A stretch of 6,521 nucleotides of DNA. Origin: Desulfamplus sp. Its GTDB lineage: Bacteria > Desulfobacterota > Desulfobacteria > Desulfobacterales > Desulfobacteraceae. Below the pieces are notes generated by a model, which was given only the letters and a program-made list of their open reading frames with translations, was not told the origin of the DNA and ran no database searches. The stretch covers positions 1 through 6,521 of the forward strand of contig JADGBP010000135.1 in assembly GCA_015231395.1 (NCBI GenBank). Reading direction: 5' to 3'. A program made the translations under genes and the position numbers. Each line of letters starts with the position of its first letter. Position 1 is the stretch's first letter. Positions 1 through 5,337 of the stretch are shown here, piece by piece.

Positions 1-1404
1 AAATCTAATACAGAAACATTATCTGAGAAACACGATACAGAAACTTATCCCCAAAGTCCTATTGACAATAATACCGACGAAAATGTGATGTTGTTTGTCA
101 ATGAGATGATTATTCAAGCCTGCAAGAGAAATGCGTCTCATATACATATTGAGCTACACACAAACCCCTCTTATATATCCAAAGATTTTGACAATGCCGA
201 AATTCGCTTCAGAATTGATGGCATATGTCAGCCCTACACTGAAATCCCCAATAAATTAGCCTTAAATGTCATATTTAGAATAAAAGTTATGGCAAAAATG
301 GATATTACCTTAAGGGCTAAACCCCTTGATGGAAAAATCAAATTTAAAAGCACGCAGACAGACACCGTAATACTCCAAGTTGTAACTGTTCCTACCATAG
401 GTTATAAAGAGGATATGGTGCTTAAGCTTTTAAAAAATACAGAGCTATTGTCTTTACCGGCTCTTGGATTTCTGAATTACAACCTTGATCCATTTATTAA
501 AATGCTCCATAAATCCTCTGGTTTAATTCTTGTTTCAGGTAATGCTGATTCAGGAAAAACCACAACACTTCATTCCTCATTAAAACTTGTCAATACGCCT
601 GAAAAGAAAATATTCAGTGTTGAAAATCCTGTTGAAATTCATCAAAAAGGAATTCGTCAAACAGAAATCCAAACTCAAATGGGTCTTGATTATCCTATTC
701 TTCTAAGAGCTTTTATAAAGGCTGATCCTGATGTTATATTGCTGGGAGAGATGATGGATTATGAAACAGCAACCCTTGCCACAAAAGCTGCACTTACCGG
801 ACATCTTGTGCTTGCAGAATTTGACAGTCAAAATCTATCAGACACGGTGAGAAGAATTCTGGAAATGGGGTTAAACCCGATCCATTTTGCAGACGCTTTG
901 AACTGTATTCTTACACAGAGACTTGTAAGGCGATTATGCGAACAATGCAGAAAACCATCTTCATACACAGTGGATATGCTTATTGATGAATTTGGAAAGA
1001 GTCCATGCGGGCTTATGGATGCTATGGATAAAAATAATATGAGCAAAATAAACAATATAGATAATGATAATAAAGCTAAGCATAGTATCGTGCTTTATGA
1101 TTCAGACCCCTTCGGATGCAATTATTGCGGACATACCGGATATAAGGGACGGATTGCAATCCATGAACTTCTAATTAACAGTAATGCCATAAAGCATCTG
1201 ATTAAAGAGGTGGCAGTTATTGAAACGGCAAAAGATGGTGGTAAAAGTAAACAAAGTATGTTTAAAAAGATAGATGATGCAGTAAAAAATCTGAAAAATT
1301 CCGCCGTAAAAGGGGGAATGTATTCCTTAAAGCAAGATGGATTATTAAAGGTTGTGGCGGGTATTACTGATATGTCTGAAATTAATCGTAAATGTTTATG
1401 TTAA
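1..1404 (+). CDS. GspE/PilB-family secretion or pilus ATPase, 5' truncated, with degenerate catalytic motifs
   Basis: The reading frame is open from base 1, so the gene starts upstream; the GTG at 85 is probably internal. Residues below count from base 85. An Asn/Thr/Glu-rich linker leads into VNEMIIQACKRNASHIHIE (5-23), matching the ASDIHIEP entry of the N2 domain. Walker A is GNADSGKT (152-159). The zinc-binding cysteines are intact: CEQC (285-288) and CNYC (345-348), followed by GHTGYKGRIAIHELL. The C-terminus (GGMYSLKQDGLLKVVAGIT) is family-typical. In the family such ATPases form cytoplasmic hexamers that power type II secretion or type IV pilus assembly. Several signature residues differ: EDP of the Asp box is ENP (180-182), GEIRD of Walker B is GEMMD (221-225), the His box LHTN is FDSQ, and N2-domain arginines are Lys or Gln. 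Lys/Asn/Asp-rich insertions lie at about 310-335 and 380-408. Family membership is firm; activity and the machine served are unknown. No pilus or secretion partner gene is in view. Confidence 0.87.
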   Translation, partial: KSNTETLSEKHDTETYPQSPIDNNTDENVMLFVNEMIIQACKRNASHIHIELHTNPSYISKDFDNAEIRFRIDGICQPYTEIPNKLALNVIFRIKVMAKMDITLRAKPLDGKIKFKSTQTDTVILQVVTVPTIGYKEDMVLKLLKNTELLSLPALGFLNYNLDPFIKMLHKSSGLILVSGNADSGKTTTLHSSLKLVNTPEKKIFSVENPVEIHQKGIRQTEIQTQMGLDYPILLRAFIKADPDVILLGEMMDYETATLATKAALTGHLVLAEFDSQNLSDTVRRILEMGLNPIHFADALNCILTQRLVRRLCEQCRKPSSYTVDMLIDEFGKSPCGLMDAMDKNNMSKINNIDNDNKAKHSIVLYDSDPFGCNYCGHTGYKGRIAIHELLINSNAIKHLIKEVAVIETAKDGGKSKQSMFKKIDDAVKNLKNSAVKGGMYSLKQDGLLKVVAGITDMSEINRKCLC

Positions 1405-1419
1405 TTTTACTTTGTTTAC

Positions 1420-1446
1420 CGTGAAAAACACATTCTTTTTTTCACG
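1420..1446. terminator. AT-rich hairpin after the ATPase gene, possible weak terminator
   Basis: CGTGAAAAA (1420-1428) pairs with TTTTTCACG (1438-1446) across a 9-base loop. The T-run forms part of the 3' arm rather than following the stem, and GC pairs are few, so intrinsic termination would be weak. It starts 16 bases after the ATPase stop codon. The symmetry would let it act in either direction between these convergent genes. Confidence 0.35.
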
Positions 1447-1480
1447 ATTGAGAGTGCCAAACCCAGCCATGAGCGTTTAT

Positions 1481-1541
1481 GCTAATTCTACTTTGTTAGG
1501 AACAACTAACAAATAGGAACAACTAACAAAGTAGAATTGGC
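1481..1541. repeat. 19-bp inverted repeat enclosing a 17-bp tandem duplication
   Basis: The arms at 1481-1499 and 1523-1541 are complementary at 18 of 19 positions, and the odd pair is a G-T wobble in RNA. The loop and right arm contain two tandem 17-base units beginning GGAACAACTAACAAA (1499-1515 and 1516-1532). RNA from either strand could fold into a stable hairpin. It is the inner pair of the nested repeat structure in this gap. Confidence 0.8.
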
Positions 1542-1577
1542 AAGGAAATTTATGTTACACGTGAAAAGTAGAATTAA

Positions 1578-1952
1578 TCAGGGAATGTATGTTGCACATG
1601 AATCTGCAGATTCCCAAGCAGAAACTCTTGATACCCGTACTGTATTATTCAGCTCTTTAAGACGTGATTGCAGTTTTTCGGCAATATAAATGGCAATCTG
1701 TTCAGATGATGGTTGCATGGACTCAAATGCTTCAAGTTCATTAAGATATTTGTGATCCAGATCCGTCATGATCTCCCGAACCCCTTTTTTAATATCTCCA
1801 AAATCCACAAGAACCCCTGCGGAATTTAGCTTCTCCCCTGCAACATAGACCTCAATATCCCAGTTATGTCCATGCAAATTTTCACATTTCTGTCCAACCA
1901 TTGTAAGTTTGTGTGCCGCAGCAAAATGGGTCTTTACCTTTAATTCAAACAT
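1578..1952 (-). CDS. queD: 6-carboxy-5,6,7,8-tetrahydropterin synthase (QueD / 6-pyruvoyl-tetrahydropterin synthase family)
   Basis: In its family this enzyme converts 7,8-dihydroneopterin triphosphate to 6-carboxytetrahydropterin, the second step towards preQ0 and queuosine in tRNA. The 124-residue product is full length for bacterial QueD. Zinc ligands are visible: His14 in AAAHKL, and His27 and His29 in LHGHNW. The CxxxHGH signature (Cys23 to His29), which marks the QueD type, supplies the catalytic cysteine. Asp66-His67 (DLDHKYLN) and Glu114 (WES) complete the expected catalytic set, and PSSEQIA (81-87) matches the usual PT/S-x-E-x-I-A segment. ATG at 1952 is supported by GAGGA eight bases upstream. 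No queC, queE or queF lies in the window. The gene converges on the ATPase gene and shares dnaJ's strand, but a 191-bp spacer with repeats makes co-transcription doubtful. Confidence 0.94.
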   Translation of the reverse strand: MFELKVKTHFAAAHKLTMVGQKCENLHGHNWDIEVYVAGEKLNSAGVLVDFGDIKKGVREIMTDLDHKYLNELEAFESMQPSSEQIAIYIAEKLQSRLKELNNTVRVSRVSAWESADSCATYIP

Positions 1953-1954
1953 AT

Positions 1955-1972
1955 TCGAGTTCCTCGAGTTCC
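1955..1972 (-). promoter_or_regulatory. queD ribosome binding site made at the junction of a 9-bp tandem repeat
   Basis: Read on the minus strand, two perfect copies of GGAACTCGA lie head to tail, two bases before the queD ATG. The Shine-Dalgarno sequence GAGGA (plus-strand 1961-1965) spans the junction and sits eight bases from the start codon, so the duplication itself makes the binding site. The junction also creates a CTCGAG palindrome. Confidence 0.65.
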
Positions 1973-1996
1973 TAAATTATTGTTTCCATACCCATA

Positions 1997-2036
1997 CAGG
2001 AATTTCAATCCAGCAAAAAATTGTAGCGGGGCTGCT
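1997..2036 (-). repeat. Dispersed intergenic repeat, copy A
   Basis: On the minus strand this reads GCTACAATTTTTTGCTGG followed by ATTGAAATTCCTG. It matches the family core (GCTACAATTATTGCAGG then ATTGAAA) with one inserted base and two substitutions. It shares an AGCAGC lead-in with copy B. It lies in the dnaJ-queD spacer about 45 bases upstream of the queD start. Confidence 0.65.
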
Positions 2037-2072
2037 ATAGTTTTCCAGATAATTATTAAATTGGCAAGAGTA

Positions 2073-2095
2073 GGGGCAATCCCTTGCGGTTGCCC
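2073..2095. repeat. REP-like GC-rich hairpin downstream of dnaJ
   Basis: GGGCAA (2074-2079) pairs with TTGCCC (2090-2095), with a further CC/GG pairing inside around a short loop. In AT-rich surroundings this GC-rich palindrome stands out and resembles widespread small extragenic palindromes. It lies about 50 bases past the dnaJ stop and has no T-run on the dnaJ-sense side, so it looks more like a repeat than an intrinsic terminator, although it could stabilise the mRNA 3' end. Confidence 0.5.
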
Positions 2096-2143
2096 TTCTT
2101 CTTAAAAATTGAGATACCAAAATATTTTTCTGGAAGTCTATAT

Positions 2144-3244
2144 TTACATTCCTTTAAAGAGATTTCTGAGCTTATTGGATATTTTGTCTTCATTAAGGCG
2201 GTCAAATTCCTGAAGAAGTTTTTCCTGTTTTTTAGATAAACCAGTCGGAGTTTTGATACTTACCTGAATAATCTGATCCCCCCGCCTTCCACTTCGCAAT
2301 GATGGAATGCCTTCTCCTTTGAATCTGAAAGTCTCTCCATACTGGGTACCTTTTGGAATTTTAAGGCTCTTTTCATTGTCCAAAGTCTGTATTGTAATTT
2401 CATCGCCAAGTGCTGCCTGGATGAAAGAGATATCTACAACACAGATAACATCTGTGCCTTCTCGCTTAAAGAACTTATGTGGTTTTGCCTGTATAAATAC
2501 ATAAAGATCTCCGGAAGGACCTCCAGACATACTGGGCTCTCCTTCCCCTGTAAGTCTAAGCTTGGCACCTGTATCCACACCACCTGGTACTTTTACAACT
2601 ACTTTTTTAGATACCTGCATTCTGCCAGAACCCACACATTTGCTACATGGATTAGGTATTGATTTACCCTTTCCACGGCAGTATGGGCAAGTGGTTTTGA
2701 CCTTGAAAAAACCCTGACTCTGGACAAATTGTCCCGAACCGTGGCACTGAGCACATGTCTCTGGCTGTGTTCCATCTTTGCATCCACTTCCATGACAGGT
2801 GTCACATATGTCGTACTTTACTATATCAATCTCTTTTTCAACCCCAAAAGCTGCTTCCATAAATTCAAGGGTCATGTCATAGCGAAGATCCGAGCCACGC
2901 TGAACTCGCTTGCCACCCCTGCCGCCTGAACTGGTAAATCCAAAAAAATCCTCAAAAATATTACCAAATCCTGAGAACATCTCCTCAAAATTCATACTAT
3001 TAGAAAAATTGGAGCCTTCAAGTCCTTTATGACCAAATTGATTGTAAAGCTGTCTTTTCTGATCATCCGCAAGAACACTATAGGCTTCAGACGCTTCCTT
3101 GAATTTTTCTTCGGCTTCCTTATCTCCAGGATTTTTATCAGGATGGAATTTAATGGCAAGTTTTCGATATTTTGCTTTTAAATCATCTTTAGTCGCATCT
3201 CTGGAGACTCCAAGAACTTCATAATAATCACGTTTTTCTGACAT
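2144..3244 (-). CDS. dnaJ: Chaperone protein DnaJ (type I Hsp40)
   Basis: DnaJ delivers unfolded clients to DnaK in the cytoplasm and stimulates its ATPase. The 366-residue product has every type I element in order. The J domain (about 5-70) carries HPD at 34-36. A Gly/Phe-rich linker (about 75-112) includes EEMFSGFGNIFEDFFGF. The zinc-binding domain has four intact CxxCxGxG motifs: CDTCHGSG (147-154), CAQCHGSG (164-171), CPYCRGKG (186-193) and CSKCVGSG (200-207). The client-binding C-terminal domains run from about 212 to 340. Length is near the E. coli protein's roughly 376. The ATG at 3244 begins the canonical MSEKRDYYEVLGV; a modest GGGA lies upstream. dnaK and grpE are not adjacent in this window, so the gene appears to stand alone. 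No clear heat-shock promoter or CIRCE element was found in the upstream spacer. Confidence 0.98.
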   Translation of the reverse strand: MSEKRDYYEVLGVSRDATKDDLKAKYRKLAIKFHPDKNPGDKEAEEKFKEASEAYSVLADDQKRQLYNQFGHKGLEGSNFSNSMNFEEMFSGFGNIFEDFFGFTSSGGRGGKRVQRGSDLRYDMTLEFMEAAFGVEKEIDIVKYDICDTCHGSGCKDGTQPETCAQCHGSGQFVQSQGFFKVKTTCPYCRGKGKSIPNPCSKCVGSGRMQVSKKVVVKVPGGVDTGAKLRLTGEGEPSMSGGPSGDLYVFIQAKPHKFFKREGTDVICVVDISFIQAALGDEITIQTLDNEKSLKIPKGTQYGETFRFKGEGIPSLRSGRRGDQIIQVSIKTPTGLSKKQEKLLQEFDRLNEDKISNKLRNLFKGM

Positions 3245-3313
3245 ATTTTTCCCGTTATTTTTTAGTCATATAAAATGTCATGCAATAAAGCATTTGGTTA
3301 ACAGTGGAGGTAT

Positions 3314-3398
3314 AGTAAAAAGTTTAAAATAGGCAAATTTTCAAGCTATAAACTATTGGTTTTATTGAATGTATATTTTAAACATCTGACTTTTTACT
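3314..3398. repeat. Interrupted inverted repeat between dnaJ and ubiE
   Basis: AGTAAAAAGT (3314-3323) is the exact reverse complement of ACTTTTTACT (3389-3398), and GTTTAAAATA (3322-3331) is that of TATTTTAAAC (3374-3383). The two pairings combine into one long stem of about 18 pairs, with an asymmetric bulge of a few bases on the right side and a 42-base loop. The right arm overlaps the candidate ubiE -35 region. It could be a divergent operator, a small palindromic element or chance AT-rich symmetry; two abutting exact 10-bp matches make chance less likely. Confidence 0.6.
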
Positions 3399-3421
3399 AA
3401 TCCATAAACAGTATGTATAAA
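3393..3421 (+). promoter_or_regulatory. Candidate sigma70-type promoter for ubiE
   Basis: TTTACT (3393-3398) and TATAAA (3416-3421) are separated by 17 bases. The -10 matches consensus at five of six positions and the -35 at four. This would give a 5' leader of about 120 bases before the ubiE ATG. In such AT-rich sequence this quality of match can arise by chance. Confidence 0.35.
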
Positions 3422-3548
3422 TGGTTGTAAAAAAAGCTCTCTTATGATATCAATATCGACTTGTTACCGCGAAAACAGATTTTAATTTTCATGGCAAGAA
3501 GCTCCTTTTAAACACTGTAAACTAACTCATAATACAGGATTGTCAATA

Positions 3549-4298
3549 ATGAGCATTGAACTTGATTTTATTAAAGATATGTTTGACAGCATTGCCCCAA
3601 AATATGATTTTCTCAATCGTTTTCTGAGTGCCGGTCAGGATATTTTATGGAGAAAAGAGATGGTATCAGATTCTCAAATCCCCAATAACAGCAGTGTACT
3701 TGATGTTGCATGCGGAACCTGTGATGTGTCATTGGAGATAAAAAAACAAAAAGGAAACACTGTCAAAATATTTGCAACAGACTTTTCACCTAATATGCTT
3801 GCTCTTGGAAAAGATAAAATTATTAAAAAAAGAGATGGCATCATGAAAAAAAATGAAACAAATATAAGTGAAAAGAATATGATTGATCTTGTTGCGGGCA
3901 ACGCTCTTTTTCTTCCTTTTAAAGATGCTTTTTTTGATGCGGTCTTTATTGCATTTGGCATCAGAAATATCATGGACAAACAAGGTGCTATCAAGTCATT
4001 TTACAAAGTCCTCAAAAATGGCGGTACTCTTGCTGTGCTGGAGTTGACATCTCCACCTGAAGGTCTTTTCAGAGATATATACCTGCTGTATTTCAAACGT
4101 CTGTTGCCAACTATAGGGACGCTGTTTTCTAAGAATAGCAATGCTTACCATTATCTTCCAAACTCTGTTCTAAATTTTCCTACTCCGGAGAAATTTGCTA
4201 CAATCCTTTTGGATTCCGGATTTGAAATGGTGAACTGGAAAAGAATGACATTAGGAATAGTAACTCTTTTCATAGCAAAAAAGAAACCTGCATTATAA
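3549..4298 (+). CDS. ubiE: Demethylmenaquinone/ubiquinone C-methyltransferase (UbiE/MenG)
   Basis: This SAM-dependent enzyme adds the ring methyl in the last step of menaquinone synthesis (MenG) and a late ubiquinone step where that pathway exists. An anaerobe of the suspected type would use it for menaquinone. The 249-residue product matches the family throughout. The N-terminal signature is FDSIAPKYDFLNRFLS (12-27). SAM motif I is LDVACGTCDVS (51-61), where a cysteine replaces the usual second motif glycine. An acidic ATDFSPNML segment (76-84) is followed by LPFKDAFFD (122-130), FGIRN (136-140) and VLKNGGTLAVLEL. The C-terminal YHYLPNSVLNFPTPEKF and LGIVTLFIAKK complete the match. A Lys/Asn-rich insertion lies at about 92-111, encoded by A-rich sequence with an A8 run. 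ATG at 3549 is preferred over an in-frame TTG at 3540 because AGGA (3536-3539) sits nine bases before the ATG and directly against the TTG. Confidence 0.93.
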   Translation: MSIELDFIKDMFDSIAPKYDFLNRFLSAGQDILWRKEMVSDSQIPNNSSVLDVACGTCDVSLEIKKQKGNTVKIFATDFSPNMLALGKDKIIKKRDGIMKKNETNISEKNMIDLVAGNALFLPFKDAFFDAVFIAFGIRNIMDKQGAIKSFYKVLKNGGTLAVLELTSPPEGLFRDIYLLYFKRLLPTIGTLFSKNSNAYHYLPNSVLNFPTPEKFATILLDSGFEMVNWKRMTLGIVTLFIAKKKPAL

Positions 4299-4323
4299 AA
4301 ACCTCGAATTAATTTAAGGTTTT
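4298..4323 (+). terminator. Probable weak intrinsic terminator of ubiE
   Basis: AAAACCT (4298-4304) pairs with AGGTTTT (4317-4323) around a 12-base loop, beginning at the last base of the ubiE stop codon. The T-rich 3' arm runs on into ATTTG. The stem has only two GC pairs, so efficiency is uncertain, but position and shape fit the end of ubiE. Confidence 0.45.
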
Positions 4324-4330
4324 ATTTGAT

Positions 4331-4373
4331 TATTCATAAATTTCAATTCCGCAATAATTGTAGCCAAGCTGCT
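4331..4373 (-). repeat. Dispersed intergenic repeat, copy B
   Basis: The minus strand reads AGCAGCTTGGCTACAATT, ATTGCGGAATTGAAA, then TTTATGAATA. It differs from the family core at only two positions. It lies a few bases beyond the putative ubiE terminator. The AGCAGC lead-in is shared with copy A. Confidence 0.7.
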
Positions 4374-4382
4374 TATATCATC

Positions 4383-4412
4383 AAAATTATAATTGAACAA
4401 AATTATAATTGA
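4383..4412. repeat. 14-bp direct repeat, AT-rich
   Basis: AAAATTATAATTGA occurs twice (4383-4396 and 4399-4412) separated by AC. Each unit contains the palindrome AATTATAATT. It lies between dispersed-repeat copy B and the 42-bp tandem array. Confidence 0.75.
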
Positions 4413-4433
4413 TGCTGGAAATTCTGAAATACT

Positions 4434-4530
4434 GCTGAAAACTGTGGGTTGGTAGCTGGAAACTAATAGCTGGGAGCTGAAAACTGTGGGTTGGTAGCTG
4501 GAAACTAATAGCTGCTGGGAGCTGAAAACT
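4434..4530. repeat. 42/45-bp tandem repeat array upstream of the ACT-gene promoter
   Basis: Two units beginning GCTGAAAACTGTGGGTTGG run 4434-4475 and 4476-4520, with a partial third (GCTGAAAACT) at 4521-4530. The second unit is 45 bases because GCT is inserted near its end. Within each unit AGCTGGAAACT and AGCTGAAAACT echo each other, so the array probably grew from shorter repeats. It ends seven bases before the -35 box of the next gene. The reverse strand is open across it and would encode a repetitive Ser/Val/Tyr peptide, which I regard as non-coding. Confidence 0.85.
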
Positions 4531-4537
4531 ATATCAC

Positions 4538-4565
4538 TTGACCGCTTTATTCGGTTGAGTATAAT
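4538..4565 (+). promoter_or_regulatory. Near-consensus sigma70 promoter for the double-ACT gene
   Basis: TTGACC (4538-4543) and a perfect TATAAT (4560-4565) are separated by 16 bases. Transcription would begin at about 4571-4573 and give a leader of roughly 40 bases carrying the AGGAG ribosome binding site at 4601-4605. It is the best promoter match in the window. Confidence 0.75.
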
Positions 4566-4613
4566 GGCATTTATTTTTTGCAGAATCAATTTGATAAAGC
4601 AGGAGTATGGAAA

Positions 4614-5141
4614 ATGGAAAAAAAATTTATAATGACAGCTTTTGGCAAAGACAGACCCGGAATCGTTGCAGATGTTTCAGGAATTATTTATGAAAATGGA
4701 TGCAATCTTGAAGAGTCCCAGATGGGACTTCTGGCAGATGAGTTTACACTAATTCTTCTGTTATCAGGACAAGGAGAGATGCTTGAAGAGAACCTTTACA
4801 GGGATTGCAGAAGACTTGAAAAGGAAAAAGGAATTTCAGTTTTTATCCGGCCACTGGATTTTCACAGAATAGATTACAAAGCTAATGGTTTTCGCCACAC
4901 AGTATCTGTTGAAGGTATTGATCAGGCAGGTATTGTCTATAAAGTGAGTAAACTCTTTGCAGAGCACGGCATTAATATCATAACTTTAAATTCTAAGACA
5001 AAACCATCTCCTGAAAGCGGTACAGCTCTTTATGTTATGAACATTGATGTGATTTTTCCCAAAGGACTTGCAAAAAATACCATTGAGCGTGAACTGGAAA
5101 ATATCGGAAAAAAACTTCATGTTGAGATATCATTAGATTAA
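4614..5141 (+). CDS. Double-ACT-domain protein, glycine cleavage regulator (GcvR)-like
   Basis: The 175-residue product is two ACT domains and little else. The first (about 4-80) has AFGKDRPGIVADVSGIIYENGCNLEESQM; its DRPGI loop and following helix are where ACT domains bind amino acids. The second (about 93-172) repeats the pattern with VEGIDQAGIVYKVSKLFAEHGINI. In E. coli GcvR, the same architecture modulates the activator GcvA in response to glycine; here the ligand and partner are unknown and no gcvA or gcv genes are in view. The start is ATG at 4614, eight bases after AGGAG (4601-4605). An in-frame TTG at 4578 is disfavoured because it lies at the predicted transcription start. An A8 run at 4618-4625, just inside the start, is a potential slippage site. 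The gene is expected to be monocistronic, as the next gene is on the other strand. Confidence 0.85.
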   Translation: MEKKFIMTAFGKDRPGIVADVSGIIYENGCNLEESQMGLLADEFTLILLLSGQGEMLEENLYRDCRRLEKEKGISVFIRPLDFHRIDYKANGFRHTVSVEGIDQAGIVYKVSKLFAEHGINIITLNSKTKPSPESGTALYVMNIDVIFPKGLAKNTIERELENIGKKLHVEISLD

Positions 5142-5151
5142 TGCCGGTTTG

Positions 5152-5191
5152 GAACATAATCAGTTTCGCTGCAATTAGTGCAGAATTGAAA
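5152..5191 (+). repeat. Dispersed intergenic repeat, copy C
   Basis: It is identical to copy E at 35 of 40 positions over GAACATAA-CAGTTT-GCT-CAATTA-TGCAG-ATTGAAA. The match stops after ATTGAAA, so the 3' tail found in copies D and E is missing here. It starts ten bases after the stop codon of the ACT gene. Confidence 0.75.
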
Positions 5192-5208
5192 AAAGAGTAG
5201 CCTTTTTT
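5189..5208 (+). terminator. Possible terminator of the ACT gene
   Basis: AAAAAAG (5189-5195) pairs with CTTTTTT (5202-5208) around a six-base loop about 50 bases after the stop codon. The stem has one GC pair, so it is weak. The 28-bp palindrome immediately downstream may contribute more to termination. Confidence 0.3.
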
Positions 5209-5220
5209 AGATTCTAAATT

Positions 5221-5248
5221 GTAGAGACGCACGATCGTGCGTCTCTAC
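5221..5248. repeat. 28-bp perfect palindrome
   Basis: The half-site GTAGAGACGCACGA is followed at once by its exact reverse complement, giving 14-bp arms with no spacer. It is GC-rich within AT-rich flanks and followed by TT. It lies between convergent genes, where it could act as a bidirectional terminator. Its look, framed by GTAG and CTAC, is that of short extragenic palindromic repeats seen in many bacterial genomes. Confidence 0.85.
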
Positions 5249-5249
5249 T

Positions 5250-5290
5250 TTGTTGCAATTATTGCAAGATTGAGATTTCTGAATCATAAT
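5250..5290 (+). repeat. Dispersed intergenic repeat, copy D
   Basis: The core GTTGCAATTATTGCAAG followed by ATTGAGA and TTTCTGAATCATAA matches copy E, including the tail. GATAACCAT follows about 50 bases on (5328-5336); the same nonamer follows copy E at 6005-6013 and 6025-6033. Confidence 0.65.
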
Positions 5291-5337
5291 AATTCTATAG
5301 ATTTCCAGGCAATCTACATTCTTTTGAGATAACCATT

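Larger units (their letters stand above)
1393..1577. repeat. Nested inverted and direct repeats between convergent genes
   Basis: The motif TTAATTCTACTTTGTTA occurs four times with small changes. Two copies are direct (around 1400-1416 and 1481-1498) and two are inverted (1523-1541 and 1564-1577). The direct pair extends to 23 bases with three differences (1393-1415 against 1474-1496). The first copy overlaps the last codons and the stop of the ATPase gene, and the last copy abuts the stop of queD. The arrangement is nested: outer copies face each other around an inner facing pair. It could be a small non-autonomous mobile element, a REP-like unit or a bidirectional terminator; no transposase is present. 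Confidence 0.7.
3245..3548. other. Divergent intergenic region between dnaJ and ubiE
   Basis: About 300 AT-rich bases separate the two starts. It holds the large inverted repeat (3314-3398) and a candidate ubiE promoter (3393-3421), both listed separately. It also has a short palindrome, GATAT-CA-ATATC (3446-3457). The ubiE ribosome binding site is AGGA at 3536-3539, nine bases before the ATG. On the dnaJ side a CTTGAAA resembles a heat-shock -35 box (minus strand, about 3338-3344), but no CCCCAT-type -10 follows. I see no RNA gene or credible small ORF. Confidence 0.6.

Noticed and set aside
85..87. GTG at 85 as the true start of the ATPase gene
   Set aside because: The same frame is open to base 1, no ribosome binding site precedes it, and family members have further N-terminal sequence.
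828..1055. Minus-strand open frame inside the ATPase gene
   Set aside because: It is antisense to the conserved His-box and zinc region and lacks a ribosome binding site.
2307..2929. Several short open frames on both strands inside dnaJ
   Set aside because: They overlap a fully conserved dnaJ in other frames and have no recognisable motifs.
3301..3350. Heat-shock (sigma32-like) promoter for dnaJ suggested by CTTGAAA on the minus strand
   Set aside because: No CCCCAT-type -10 lies at the required spacing, and CIRCE-type repeats are also absent.
3540..3548. TTG at 3540 as the start of ubiE
   Set aside because: The AGGA sequence directly abuts it, leaving no spacing, whereas ATG at 3549 is nine bases downstream.
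3674..3994. Minus-strand open frames inside ubiE
   Set aside because: They are antisense to conserved methyltransferase motifs and their products are low-complexity translations of A-rich coding sequence.
4314..4589. Open reading frame on the minus strand of about 91 codons with repeated Ser-Ser-Tyr-Gln-Pro-Thr segments
   Set aside because: The repetitive peptide is just a translation of the 42-bp tandem array, and the frame also covers the promoter of the next gene. It has no family resemblance and no good ribosome binding site.
4578..4613. TTG at 4578 as the start of the ACT-domain gene
   Set aside because: It lies about 13 bases from the -10 box, essentially at the predicted transcription start, while ATG at 4614 has AGGAG at ideal spacing and begins at the conserved ACT domain.
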